Assembly: GCA_018267915.1 (NCBI GenBank)
Contig: JAFDXN010000021.1
Location: forward strand, 1-54,464
Direction of reading: 5' to 3'
Source of the DNA: Bacteroidota bacterium
GTDB taxonomy: Bacteria > Bacteroidota > Bacteroidia > Chitinophagales > Chitinophagaceae
Length of the DNA: 54,464 nucleotides
The notes beneath the pieces were generated by a model, which searched no databases, was not told where the DNA came from, and saw nothing but the letters and a program-made list of their open reading frames with translations. The position numbers and the translations under genes are program-made. This document shows, piece after piece, positions 31,870-41,124 of the stretch. Positions within the stretch are counted from its first letter, which is position 1. Every line of letters starts with the position of its first letter.

Positions 31870-33234
31870 ATGCTGTATGCGATTGTAGATATAGAAACGA
31901 CCGGAAGCTATGCAGCAGGCAATGGCATCACAGAAATAGCCATTGTGATACACGACGGGAAGAATGTGCTCAACTTCTACGAAACGCTGGTGAACCCCCA
32001 GCAACCCATTCCGCCTTTTATACAGTCGCTCACCGGCATTACCAATAGCATGGTGGCAAATGCGCCCCTCTTCGACGAGGTAGCCGCGCAGGTGTATGAA
32101 CTGCTGCAGGATAAGGTCTTCGTGGCGCACAATGTGAATTTCGACTACTCCTTTGTAAAACATCACCTCTACACCAGGGGCTACGAGCTGAACCTGAAAA
32201 GGCTCTGCACCGTGCGCCTGTCGCGGAAGATCATACCCGGCCTGGCGGGCTATAGCCTGAGCAAGCTGTGCCACCAATTGGACATCAATCTGGCCAACCA
32301 CCACCGCGCAGGCGGCGATGCGCTGGCTACTGCCCACCTGTTTGGCATGCTGATGGAGCGCGACCAGAACAAGGTGATAAGCGGCATGTTAAAAGGCCGC
32401 AACCGCGAACAGTACCTGCCGCCACACCTGCCCGTGGAGCAGTTGGATAACCTGCCGCGTGTACCGGGGGTCTATTACTTCTATGACGTGAAAGGAAAGG
32501 TGGTGTATGTGGGCAAGGCCAATAACATCTTCAAGCGCGTAAAAAGCCACTTCTCGAACAATAAACCATCTAAGCAAAAGCAGGACTTCCTGCGGGAGAT
32601 ACACAGGATCAGCTATAAGGAATGCGCTACCGAGCTGATGGCGCATATACTGGAGAGCACCGAAATCCGCAGGCTATGGCCCATCTTCAACCGCAGCCAG
32701 CGGGGCTACCTGCCACGCTACGGCCTTTTCGTGTTCGAAGACAGGCAGGGTTATAAGCGCTTCGCGATAGAAAAGAACAAACAATACTTCAAGCCACTCT
32801 ATACTTTCAACTCTATACATGAAGGACACAAGTGGCTAAGACAGCTGATAGAAGAATTTGGCCTCTGCGCCCGGCTTTGCCATATGGCAACCGTATGCAC
32901 TGACGAGGCACCGGCTGATAGCTGCAAAGACGGCTGCACCGCTAAAGAAGGCAACGAGGCCTACAACAAAAAAGTGAAGAAGGCCATCAGGTATATAGAA
33001 GAACACCTGCCCACCTTTGCGCTGGTAGACAAGGGCATGGATGACAACGAAGAAAGCTGCATCCTGATCAAAGGCGGCAACTTCTACGGCATGGGCTACA
33101 TCAACGACCGCCGCAGCCTGAAAAATATCGAGACCCTGCAGGACTATCTAGAGCCGCTACAGGACAATGACTACATCCGCAACCTGGTATTCAGGCATGC
33201 AGCCGAATTCCCGGAGAAGTGCGTATCTTTTTAA
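31870..33234 (+). CDS. DEDDh exonuclease fused to a GIY-YIG nuclease domain (DnaQ-UvrC-like)
   Basis: A 454-residue protein with two nuclease domains. Residues 1-165 form a DnaQ-type 3'-5' exonuclease: Asp7 and Glu9 in AIVDIETTG, an Asp in VAHNVNFDYSF, and the final His/Asp pair in HHRAGGDALA. Residues of about 195-275 form a GIY-YIG domain as in UvrC/Cho: PGVYYFYDVKGKVVYVGKANN followed by the Arg-containing helix FKRVKSHF. The rest contains a cysteine cluster (LCARLCHMAT..CTDEAP..SCKDGCTAK) that may bind metal. The UvrC RNase-H and HhH domains are missing. A repair or processing nuclease is likely. Confidence 0.9.
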   Translation: MLYAIVDIETTGSYAAGNGITEIAIVIHDGKNVLNFYETLVNPQQPIPPFIQSLTGITNSMVANAPLFDEVAAQVYELLQDKVFVAHNVNFDYSFVKHHLYTRGYELNLKRLCTVRLSRKIIPGLAGYSLSKLCHQLDINLANHHRAGGDALATAHLFGMLMERDQNKVISGMLKGRNREQYLPPHLPVEQLDNLPRVPGVYYFYDVKGKVVYVGKANNIFKRVKSHFSNNKPSKQKQDFLREIHRISYKECATELMAHILESTEIRRLWPIFNRSQRGYLPRYGLFVFEDRQGYKRFAIEKNKQYFKPLYTFNSIHEGHKWLRQLIEEFGLCARLCHMATVCTDEAPADSCKDGCTAKEGNEAYNKKVKKAIRYIEEHLPTFALVDKGMDDNEESCILIKGGNFYGMGYINDRRSLKNIETLQDYLEPLQDNDYIRNLVFRHAAEFPEKCVSF

Positions 33235-33284
33235 TTCAAAAGTCAAAATTCAAAAGCTAAAAGTAACCGGAGTGAGGGTTGACC

Positions 33285-35318
33285 TTATTGGGCCAGCCAG
33301 TATTTGCGCAGCAGCCATTCTGCCGTTGCAAAGGCGAGCAGCAAGAAAAAATACCATTTCCAATCCACCAATGGTACTGTATCGGTTGTGCTTTCGATGA
33401 CCGGCTTAATGCTGTCGTTGTGCGTGATACTATCGTAGAGCGCGCCTACATTGGCGGCAGGGACCAAAGCGCCTTTGTACTTTTTGGCCATGCCATACAG
33501 TAATGGATAGTCGGCCCCCGTCTCCATAAGCTCCAGCGGCACACTCTCTATTACAAAGCTGCCCGATGAAGTATAGTCTTTACCATTGTAGGAGCAATGG
33601 GCACTGTAATTGTAAGTGCCGCCCGCCCATACGCCGATGTTGATCCTATAAGCATTGCCGGAGCGCTCGAAAGTAAAGCTCTGTTTGCGGCCCGCACTGT
33701 CGCTGATATTTAACTGCACATCGGGGCTGTTTACCTGCTCGTTGTTGGCATTGAGCAAGTAGGCATTGAGTGTCACGGCTTCCTGGTCGCTCCACACATG
33801 CTTAGGCATGCTCACCTGGAAAGGTCTTTCGTTCGCATTGGCTGAGAGGAAAGATATTGTCTGGCGAATGCACTCGTCTACGACATTATGATTGCTGAAG
33901 TTGCGGTATTCATATACCCTCCAGCGCCAGAGGCCTTCGCCCGCGGTGAGCGCCATTGGCACCGCGCCCTGCTCCATGAACCACAACGGGGCACCATTGC
34001 TGCCACGCTGCGTGAACAGCGTGCTGGCATTGGCAGGCGCCTGTATGAAACTCAGCGGCACACTTAGAGGTGGCATCTTGTCAAACACAGCCTGCATATT
34101 GGGAGGCAGCACGAACAAACCAAAGCCTGAATTGTATGTGGGCAGTACGTCGTGCGGTGGCGCAGCGTTCATTTCGAGATTGCCGAGGTTGTGCAGCTGG
34201 CTTAAAGCACTTTCGTTAGTACGATTGCTAAGGATAAACCATACCGGCTTGCGCAGCGATTGCAGTTGCTTTACAACACTGCCATTCTGCGAAGGCAGGC
34301 CGTGGAGTATGATCACCTGGTAATTATCCAGCGATGCAGGCAGGTTGTCGGCAGTTACGGCTGTGAGCTTGTAATTCTCCATTCCTGCGAGCGCTTCCTT
34401 TATTGCATTGACATCAGGATGCGGCGCTGCCGCGGCCAGCAGGATGTTCCGCTTTTCTTCCGTCACCTCTACAAAAATATCCCTGCGGTTGTTGGTGCTG
34501 TTCTTTTCTCCTTCGGCCACAGGTATGCTTACTGTATAGTGGTGCATGCCTGCCTTCTCAGCCTTTACTGTGAAGGAAACAGACTTATCATAACGGTCGG
34601 CACTGATATTGAGCGGCGAGGTAGCGATGGTACTGCCGCCTTCGCTCAATTGCACCGCATTGCCGTAACCGTTGCAAAGCGCAGCAACCATATCCGCCCT
34701 TATCTCGAACTGGCTATTGAGGGACACGATATTATTTGCATAGAGCTGCGTGATGCGTATATCTTTCTGTATCGTGCTATCGCCGATGGCTACTGCATAA
34801 ACAGGATTGTGCAACGATAACGACTGGTACAGCGGATTAATGCCCTGGTTGAAACGGCCATCGGTAGCCAGGATGATGGTGCCGAGGTTTTGCAGGCCGT
34901 AATATTCCTGCGCCCTTGCCATGGCTGCAGCTATGTCTGTAGCATTTTGTTTGTAATTGAAGGCACTATCGGTTTGCACGCTTCCGCCAAAGCCCCAGGT
35001 AATGACCCTGTATTTATCCGACAATTTGCTGATGAGGTCTTGCGCATTCTTTCGGTAGGTGGTCGAGTCTTTGCCCAGTGCTACTGCAATAGACCTTGAA
35101 TTGTCCTGCAGGTAGAGGACGATGGGCTTCTGCGTTTCGTTGCGGTTGATGGTGAGCGCCGGCGCCAACAGAAGCAGCAATGCCATCAACACCACTATAC
35201 CCCGCAACAGAGCGGTGAGCCAGGGATAAGGCACTGCGCGTTTCACATCGGCACGGTACACCCAATAAGCGGCAGCGGCTGATAAGACGATCGCTATGGT
35301 CCAGAGCAGGAATTGCAT
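33285..35318 (-). CDS. Membrane-anchored protein with vWA-like domain, BatA/CoxE-type architecture
   Basis: A 677-residue protein. Two N-terminal membrane helices (residues 3-20 and 33-53) and one at the C-terminus (WKWYFFLLLAFATAEWLL) flank a large extracytoplasmic part. It contains a metal-ion-dependent adhesion site of the form Asp72-Asn-Ser-Arg-Ser76 (DNSRS) with a later ATDGRF, the vWA pattern. A glutamine amidotransferase-like or Ig-like region and a beta-rich domain near the end follow. Similar proteins of unknown function occur across Bacteroidota. It is cotranscribed with none of its neighbours in an obvious way; the desaturase is 93 bases upstream. Confidence 0.8.
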   Translation of the reverse strand: MQFLLWTIAIVLSAAAAYWVYRADVKRAVPYPWLTALLRGIVVLMALLLLLAPALTINRNETQKPIVLYLQDNSRSIAVALGKDSTTYRKNAQDLISKLSDKYRVITWGFGGSVQTDSAFNYKQNATDIAAAMARAQEYYGLQNLGTIILATDGRFNQGINPLYQSLSLHNPVYAVAIGDSTIQKDIRITQLYANNIVSLNSQFEIRADMVAALCNGYGNAVQLSEGGSTIATSPLNISADRYDKSVSFTVKAEKAGMHHYTVSIPVAEGEKNSTNNRRDIFVEVTEEKRNILLAAAAPHPDVNAIKEALAGMENYKLTAVTADNLPASLDNYQVIILHGLPSQNGSVVKQLQSLRKPVWFILSNRTNESALSQLHNLGNLEMNAAPPHDVLPTYNSGFGLFVLPPNMQAVFDKMPPLSVPLSFIQAPANASTLFTQRGSNGAPLWFMEQGAVPMALTAGEGLWRWRVYEYRNFSNHNVVDECIRQTISFLSANANERPFQVSMPKHVWSDQEAVTLNAYLLNANNEQVNSPDVQLNISDSAGRKQSFTFERSGNAYRINIGVWAGGTYNYSAHCSYNGKDYTSSGSFVIESVPLELMETGADYPLLYGMAKKYKGALVPAANVGALYDSITHNDSIKPVIESTTDTVPLVDWKWYFFLLLAFATAEWLLRKYWLAQ

Positions 35319-35411
35319 TAAGGCAGCAATCTAAATAAATTTTCAACAAGGGACTGACAAGGAAATCAAAAAACAAAAATATCTTTCGTTGCCATATTGC
35401 AACCAGGAAAG

Positions 35412-36479
35412 CTATTTAATAATAGTGGCCGAACTCACCGTTTTCCCGGCTTTCTTAGCCTCGCGGTATGGGAGCAGATACTCTTCGTAAAATTGCTTTT
35501 TAGAATCACGGTACTCGCTCACACCGCCGATCATACTTAGCAACTTCACATAACACCAAGCAAGATCAAGTTGGTAGGGCATAAAACCACTACGGGCGCT
35601 ACGTGGAAAAAGGTGATGATTGTTGTGCCACTCGCCGGCTACATAGCCGGGCCAGTATTGATTGATGGACATATCGTCCCAGTTAAAGTCTACCCCTTCC
35701 TGGCGCTTGTCTTTGCCTTTGCCATGACCTTCGAAGTTGAAGGTGCGCACACCCACAGCCCAGAAAAACGCGCTGCCGAACAGGGTAACAGCCAGGGCGT
35801 GGCCTCCTACCAGGTAAAACACGCCGTACCAAAAGCTCCAGTTAAGCAGCCAGTGTACCAGTGTTCTCGCAGGGTTGGCAATGGATCCCCATTTCAGGTA
35901 TTGTTCGTAAGAATTTGGCTTCACGCCGGTATGATCCATTAGGGCCACTGCCCTCTGGTAATCTTCGGGTGAAAGGTCTTTTGCTATCGGCTGGTGGTTC
36001 ACATCGGCCAGGAAGCAATACAGGAAGCCTGCGTTGGCATTGTAGGGATCGCCCGGCTGGTCGGACTTGGCATGATGTACCTGGTGCGACACAATGTAAG
36101 TCTCCTCAGGCACCACCTTTATGGTCAGGTTCTGGGTGATGAAGCGCCAGAATTTGTTTTTGAATTTGTATGCTTTATGCGTGCCATAGCGATGATACCA
36201 GATGGTACCGTGTGTGCCCATAATGATCATGCTGTAGACAAAACCCGCCGCCAGCAACCACCAGTTAAAGTATTTGAACACAAACAGGAGAAAGAAAGGC
36301 AGCAGGCATAATACCTGCCCCCAACTGAAAACCGATAACCAGCGCTTCCTGTCCTGGAAAATATTCAGCCGCGTGAAAAACTCTTTCACAATCTGTCCGT
36401 TCGTCGGCTTTATCAATTCACCTTTCTCATCCTGCCAGCCGTAGGAAGGTTCTTGCAACACGTGGTCTAAAAATGCCAT
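35412..36479 (-). CDS. Fatty acid desaturase (acyl-CoA/delta-9 type)
   Basis: A 355-residue integral membrane di-iron enzyme. The three histidine boxes are present: H90...H96-x4-H101 (HGTIWYHRYGTH), H132-x2-H135-H136 (HQVHHAKSD), and HNNHH with a following LFP near residue 285. Hydrophobic segments occur between them (about residues 52-85 and 205-240). It inserts a double bond into an acyl chain, keeping the membrane fluid at low temperature. The length is normal. It starts opposite the DinB gene. Confidence 0.92.
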   Translation of the reverse strand: MAFLDHVLQEPSYGWQDEKGELIKPTNGQIVKEFFTRLNIFQDRKRWLSVFSWGQVLCLLPFFLLFVFKYFNWWLLAAGFVYSMIIMGTHGTIWYHRYGTHKAYKFKNKFWRFITQNLTIKVVPEETYIVSHQVHHAKSDQPGDPYNANAGFLYCFLADVNHQPIAKDLSPEDYQRAVALMDHTGVKPNSYEQYLKWGSIANPARTLVHWLLNWSFWYGVFYLVGGHALAVTLFGSAFFWAVGVRTFNFEGHGKGKDKRQEGVDFNWDDMSINQYWPGYVAGEWHNNHHLFPRSARSGFMPYQLDLAWCYVKLLSMIGGVSEYRDSKKQFYEEYLLPYREAKKAGKTVSSATIIK

Positions 36480-36654
36480 TAGATTAAATTATTGTTATAC
36501 GTAGCATACAAGATAACATTATTATTTGGTTCTCAGACGCTTTTATATTCAGTCGGTTATTAGTCTTTGACTGCAAGCAATGTAAGTATAAGAAGTTCCA
36601 ATAGGTACAAATGCCGTATTTGTAGTTATTTGCCTCAAATTTAAAAACACACAC

Positions 36655-37149
36655 ATGGCAATGAACAGCGCACTCATCGCAGAACTGAAGCACGAAGCAA
36701 GCAGCACCCGCAAGATACTGGAACGCGTGCCCCTGGACAACCACTCCTGGAAACCGCACGAAAAATCAATGGAACTGAAGCGCATTGCCGTGCACATTGC
36801 AGAAATACCCGTATGGATCAACAGGATACTGGGGGCGGATAGCTTCGATTTTGCTGCTGCCAAATACGATCCTACTCCGGTAAATAATTCAGAGGAACTC
36901 GTGGCACTGCTTGACAAGCGCGTCAACGATGCAACAGCCGCGCTGGAAGCCGCCAGCGATGAAGACCTGCAACAAACCTGGGCTATGCGTGCAGGCGACC
37001 ATGTGGTTAGAGAGATGCCGAAGGTCGTTGCCATCCGTAACCTGGCGCTCAACCACAGCGTTCACCACCGCGGGCAACTGAGCGTGTACCTGCGCCTGCT
37101 CGATGTGCCGGTGCCGGGCATGTACGGTCCAAGTGCGGACGAACGTTAA
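36655..37149 (+). CDS. DinB-family protein
   Basis: A 164-residue four-helix-bundle protein. The possible metal ligands are visible: His in AVHIAEIP near residue 47 and the pair in LNHSVHHRGQLSVYLR near residues 128-135. DinB-like proteins bind a metal and several act as thiol-dependent transferases, but most, like this one, have no defined substrate. It is read opposite to the desaturase, and its 3' end faces pfkA. Confidence 0.9.
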   Translation: MAMNSALIAELKHEASSTRKILERVPLDNHSWKPHEKSMELKRIAVHIAEIPVWINRILGADSFDFAAAKYDPTPVNNSEELVALLDKRVNDATAALEAASDEDLQQTWAMRAGDHVVREMPKVVAIRNLALNHSVHHRGQLSVYLRLLDVPVPGMYGPSADER

Positions 37150-37185
37150 ACCCTCCCGGCCTTCCTAAAGGGAGGTGACAAGTTA

Positions 37186-38169
37186 TCAGGTCGATAATAC
37201 ACGTATCATATCGAGCATATCCCTTGCAACAAGGGTATGCTCTTTTACTGCGTCCTTGAAGGGAGTGAATGCGATCTCATTGTTGATGATACCTACCATT
37301 ACCTGGGTTTTATTGTTGAGCAATGCCATTACGGCTGCATGCCCCAGGCGGCTTGATAGTATCCTGTCGGCGCAGGTGGGCGACCCACCCCGCTGTATAT
37401 GCCCCAATACGCAAGTACGTGTATCGAGCATCGGGAAACGTTGCTGGATCAATGAGAATACTTCTTTAGCCCCGCCAAAGTCATCACCCTCGGCTACTAC
37501 CAGTATATGCACCGTCTTCTTACGGCGCTCATCCATGTCGATGCGGTTGAGCACATCGTTAATATCCGTTACCTGCTCTGGTATCAGTATATCCTCGGCG
37601 CCACACGCTATGCCGCTGTGCAGGGCTATGTAGCCCGCATCCCTGCCCATCACCTCCACTACAAAAAGCCTGTCGTGCGCCTCTGCTGTGTCGCGTATCT
37701 TGTCTATTGCTTCTACAGCTGTGTTCACAGCCGTGTCAAAGCCTATGGTGTAATCAGTGCCTGCGAGATCCTTGTCTATAGTACCGGGTAACCCTACGGC
37801 AGGTATTGTGTAATTCTCAAAAAACTGCACCGCACCTCTAAAAGTGCCATCACCGCCTATCAGCACGAGCGCGTCGATACCATGCTTTTGAAGTTGTTCA
37901 TAAGCCTTGCGCATACCGTTATCGGTGGTGAACTCTTTACTGCGCGCCGTCTTTAATATAGTACCGCCCCGCTGAATGATGTTCGATACGTCGGTAGTTT
38001 GCATTTGGTAGATATCGCCTTCTATCATGCCCTGGTAGCCGCGGCGGATGCCATACACTTCCAGCTTGTTGTAAAGCGCTGTGCGCACTATGGCGCGAAT
38101 CGCCGCATTCATGCCCGGGCTGTCACCGCCCGATGTAAGCACACCTATCTTTTTTACCTGCTTATCCAT
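37186..38169 (-). CDS. pfkA: ATP-dependent 6-phosphofructokinase
   Basis: A 327-residue glycolytic enzyme. The N-terminal ATP site begins GVLTSGGDSPGMNAA. The second half of the nucleotide pocket reads IGGDGT, and the substrate site PGTIDKDLAGTDYTIGFDTA. The Gly before TID supports an ATP rather than pyrophosphate user. The general base Asp is kept, but the usual Asn of TIDND is replaced by Lys (TIDKD). EVMGRDAGYIA and GHIQRGGSP complete the fructose-6-phosphate site. It has normal length and no neighbours in the same operon. Confidence 0.95.
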   Translation of the reverse strand: MDKQVKKIGVLTSGGDSPGMNAAIRAIVRTALYNKLEVYGIRRGYQGMIEGDIYQMQTTDVSNIIQRGGTILKTARSKEFTTDNGMRKAYEQLQKHGIDALVLIGGDGTFRGAVQFFENYTIPAVGLPGTIDKDLAGTDYTIGFDTAVNTAVEAIDKIRDTAEAHDRLFVVEVMGRDAGYIALHSGIACGAEDILIPEQVTDINDVLNRIDMDERRKKTVHILVVAEGDDFGGAKEVFSLIQQRFPMLDTRTCVLGHIQRGGSPTCADRILSSRLGHAAVMALLNNKTQVMVGIINNEIAFTPFKDAVKEHTLVARDMLDMIRVLST

Positions 38170-38266
38170 GGGTACGGAAATTACAGAAACCGCGCCAGCA
38201 TTTCAAAGAATGCCGCTTACCAAAGCTTTACCTTTTAGTTATTAATTGAATCCTTCAGCGTTTGGC

Positions 38267-38322
38267 AAAAAAAACAGGGCCATGGAAATGGCCCCGTCCT
38301 AGCACTCCATTTAAAGGAGTGC
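38267..38322 (-). terminator. Terminator region of the SulP-carbonic anhydrase unit
   Basis: Reading on the minus strand, a 7-bp hairpin GCACTCC / GGAGTGC (38302-38322) is followed by a second hairpin GGGCCAT-TTCC-ATGGCCC (38277-38294), then eight T (38274-38267). The second is a standard rho-independent terminator 41 bases after the carbonic anhydrase stop. Confidence 0.8.
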
Positions 38323-38335
38323 GCATCACCGCATC

Positions 38336-38965
38336 TTACTCATAAAAGCGCACCTTGCCCGTCGCTACATCGTACATAGCCGGTACTATAGCTAAGTCGC
38401 CCTTATCTACCTGTTCTTTTATGATAGTACTTTGTTCTGTTATTTGCTGTACAGTGTTCTTCACATGCTGCTCCGCCACTTTGTTTACAAAGACTGTATT
38501 GCTGCCTGTCCTGTTGTCCGTCACAGTGTCTTCCTGCTGTATGGCAGGCTGTATCCGCTGCAGCAGTGTGGTCAGGTGGCCCATGTGCACATTGTCGCAT
38601 GCGCCCTTTACTGCCCCGCAACCGGTGTGGCCCAGCACCAATACCAGCTTAGCTCCCGCTACCGCCGTGGCATATTCCAGCGAACCCAGGATATGCTGCG
38701 TCACAATATTGCCTGCTATCCTGATACTGAAGATATCGCCCAGCCCCTGGTCAAAAACCAATTCCGACGAAGTGCGCGAGTCCATGCAGCTCAGCACAGC
38801 AGCGAAAGGCTGCTGGCCGTCCTTTGTCTCATTCACCATCTGCAGCAGGTCGTGATCTTTTTTCAGGTTGTTCACAAATCGAAAATTTCCCTCCTTCAGC
38901 AATTGCAGCGCAAACTTAGCTGTTATTGCTTCCGGTACCGTATTGTTTTTTCTATTTACGTACAT
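38336..38965 (-). CDS. Beta-carbonic anhydrase
   Basis: A 209-residue zinc enzyme that converts CO2 to bicarbonate. Zinc ligands are Cys60, His113 and Cys116, in SCMDSRTS and GHTGCGAVKG. The Asp62-Arg64 pair of the CxDSR motif is present, and RIAGNIV follows. It has the usual beta-class length. Its start lies 12 bases after the SulP transporter stop on the same strand, so the two are certainly cotranscribed. A transporter plus anhydrase is a recognised bicarbonate-uptake arrangement. Confidence 0.95.
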   Translation of the reverse strand: MYVNRKNNTVPEAITAKFALQLLKEGNFRFVNNLKKDHDLLQMVNETKDGQQPFAAVLSCMDSRTSSELVFDQGLGDIFSIRIAGNIVTQHILGSLEYATAVAGAKLVLVLGHTGCGAVKGACDNVHMGHLTTLLQRIQPAIQQEDTVTDNRTGSNTVFVNKVAEQHVKNTVQQITEQSTIIKEQVDKGDLAIVPAMYDVATGKVRFYE

Positions 38966-38977
38966 AGTGCCGGTTTT

Positions 38978-40648
38978 TTAGAGTGAATATTTATTGCCTG
39001 CTTCCCTTGCCAGTTGCTGTAGCAGGTTTTTATGACCGCCCGAAGAGCGCTTAGGCACTTCTTCGGTGTGCATCAGGCTGTAAATAATGTCCTTTTCCGA
39101 CACTGCGCTATATACCTTGTAAGAATCTTTGAAGCCCACCAGCGACATCCTGATATTGCGCTGAGGTGCTATGTGGTCGTGAAACTCCTGTATCACATCC
39201 AGCACATCAAAGTCGATATACTCGGTCAGCAATGCGTCCACTATCAGGTTGGTGCCATGGGGTATCTTCTCCAGCGTTTCCTTTATGCTGGCCTTGTTCA
39301 GGAACGATACTTCCTGCGCCAGCGTCAGCTTCACCAGTTCGCCGTTACTGTAGGTATTGCGTATGTAATAGTAAGGTATCCGCATGTTCTGGCGCAGTAT
39401 GTAGAAGATACTGATGAGCAGGCCAATGCCCACACCCTTCAGCAGGTCGAGCGACACCACAGCTACAAGCGTTGCTACGAAGGGCACGAACTGTGTCCAG
39501 CCGCCTTTCCACATGTGTTTGAATATTGACGGACGGCAAAGCCTGTAGCCCGTGAAGATCAGTATGGCCGCCAGCGATGCCTTTGGTATCAGGTTCAGCA
39601 CCAGGGGTATGGTTGCCGCGCATATAAGCAGCAGCATGCCGTGAAAGATGGTCGATACCTTGCTGCGGGCGCCCGCATTAATATTGGCCGATGTCCGCAC
39701 GATCACCGATGTCATGGGAAGGCCACCCAGAAAGCCGCTGATGATATTACCTATGCCCTGCGCCTTTAGTTCCCTGTTCACAGGTGTAAATCTCTTTTGA
39801 GGATCCAGCTTGTCTGTAGCCTCTACACAGAGCAATGTCTCGATCGATGCCACAATGGCGATCACAAGTCCGGTCTCCCATACTTTAGGCATGGTAAAAC
39901 CTTTAAAGTCAGGTAGCGTGAACTGCGCGAAGAATTCACTTACCGAGCTCGCCACCGGCAGGCTCACCAGGTGCGTGCTGCCCAGGTACAGGTCGGGCGC
40001 AGCCGAGCTGAAGAGCCAGTTGATGCCCACGCCCAGCAATACTACTATCAGCCCTGCAGGCAGCAGTTGTATCCTTTTGAACCATTTTGTTTGCCACAGT
40101 ATCAGGATACCGATGCCCAGCAGCGATATCACGATAGCCGCCGGCTGCACATGCTGCAGCGCGTTGCCGATGAAGCCCATCACGAAGCCGTCATCGGCAT
40201 CGTTCATGGTAGCCGTGGCTTGCGTGGAAAAACCGGCTGCGTCGGGCAGTTGTTTGATAATAATAGTAAGGCCTATGCCCGCCAGCATCCCTTCTATCAC
40301 GCTAGACGGGATGAAGTTGGCAATGCCTCCTGCCTTCAGGAAGCCCAGCAACAGCTGCACTGCACCGCCCACTATTACCGCGCAGAGGAATATATTAAAG
40401 GCGCCGAGCTCGCCGATGGCTGCCAGCACTATGGCCGTAAGGCCTGCCGCGGGACCGGATACGCTCAAATGCGACCCGCTAAAGAAGCCTACTACGATAC
40501 CGCCTACGATACCGGCTACCAGGCCGGCAAAAAGCGGGGCATGCGATGCCTGCGCTATGCCAAGGCATAGCGGCAATGCTATGAGAAAGACGATGAGCCC
40601 CGCGACAAAGTCTCTTTTATGATCGTTGAAAAATGTTTTTAATTGCAT
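38978..40648 (-). CDS. SulP-family anion transporter, probable bicarbonate uptake
   Basis: A 556-residue membrane protein with about 12 helices. The start of the transport domain reads FVAGLIVFLIALPLCLGIA, and the anion-binding region is near VSGPAAGLTAIV. The second half contains PMTSVIVRTSANINAGA. A C-terminal STAS-like domain follows (VSFLNKASIKETLEKIP...LIVDALLTEYIDFD...LVGFKDS). A carbonic anhydrase gene follows 12 bases later, which points to bicarbonate rather than sulfate. ATG 40648 (MQLKTFF) is preferred; 40675 and 40705 are in-frame alternatives that add a poor N-terminus. Confidence 0.9.
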   Translation of the reverse strand: MQLKTFFNDHKRDFVAGLIVFLIALPLCLGIAQASHAPLFAGLVAGIVGGIVVGFFSGSHLSVSGPAAGLTAIVLAAIGELGAFNIFLCAVIVGGAVQLLLGFLKAGGIANFIPSSVIEGMLAGIGLTIIIKQLPDAAGFSTQATATMNDADDGFVMGFIGNALQHVQPAAIVISLLGIGILILWQTKWFKRIQLLPAGLIVVLLGVGINWLFSSAAPDLYLGSTHLVSLPVASSVSEFFAQFTLPDFKGFTMPKVWETGLVIAIVASIETLLCVEATDKLDPQKRFTPVNRELKAQGIGNIISGFLGGLPMTSVIVRTSANINAGARSKVSTIFHGMLLLICAATIPLVLNLIPKASLAAILIFTGYRLCRPSIFKHMWKGGWTQFVPFVATLVAVVSLDLLKGVGIGLLISIFYILRQNMRIPYYYIRNTYSNGELVKLTLAQEVSFLNKASIKETLEKIPHGTNLIVDALLTEYIDFDVLDVIQEFHDHIAPQRNIRMSLVGFKDSYKVYSAVSEKDIIYSLMHTEEVPKRSSGGHKNLLQQLAREAGNKYSL

Positions 40649-40747
40649 AAATACCTGTTTGGTGAATGATACCATCTGCTGCTGCAAATGATGTGTCGGT
40701 CCCATTTTGCCTGCCCGGTCCTGTAGCAGGCCGGCAACAAGCGGTAT

Positions 40748-41044
40748 TTAGCAATGGTTGGGGGGTGGCGTGGGTATGTCGGCTATGTGCCCGTCGGGCA
40801 GGTGCACCGTTTGCGTGAAGGACACACTTTGTTTTTTGGTAAAGCTCAGTTCAGATGCGAGGTCGTAAGTGGCCTGGGTATAGTGGAATATATCATCCTT
40901 CTTTTCCTTCACTATTCCGCAGTCATCCACATTGTGCACCTCTTCCGTATTCTGGCCCTTGCATAGCAGCTTGCCTATCTCGCGCACAGGCAGTACCTGG
41001 AGCGTGAAAATGAACAGACAGAGATATGCGATGATGCGCTTCAC
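40748..41044 (-). CDS. Small exported protein, 98 aa
   Basis: A hydrophobic N-terminal segment (IIAYLCLFIFTLQVLP) is followed by a short polar domain with two cysteines (LLCKGQ, DDCGIV) and the ending IADIPTPPPNHC. This tail with a run of prolines and a final Cys is a pattern seen in small Bacteroidota genes of unknown function. It is a single gene between the SulP gene and pyrophosphatase. Confidence 0.6.
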   Translation of the reverse strand: MKRIIAYLCLFIFTLQVLPVREIGKLLCKGQNTEEVHNVDDCGIVKEKKDDIFHYTQATYDLASELSFTKKQSVSFTQTVHLPDGHIADIPTPPPNHC

Positions 41045-41124
41045 TGCGGCAAATTAACGACAAAGCATTTGTTTGGCGAAATCTAAAACCTAATAAAATA
41101 TTAAAATGGCTGAAAATTAGATTC

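Noticed and set aside
37152..37175. CCTCCC/GGGAGG hairpin between DinB and pfkA
   Set aside because: The stem is only 6 bp with a 12-base loop and no T-tract; too weak to call a terminator.
39810..40622. 270-residue plus-strand frame
   Set aside because: It is the complement of the SulP membrane helices and has no family features.
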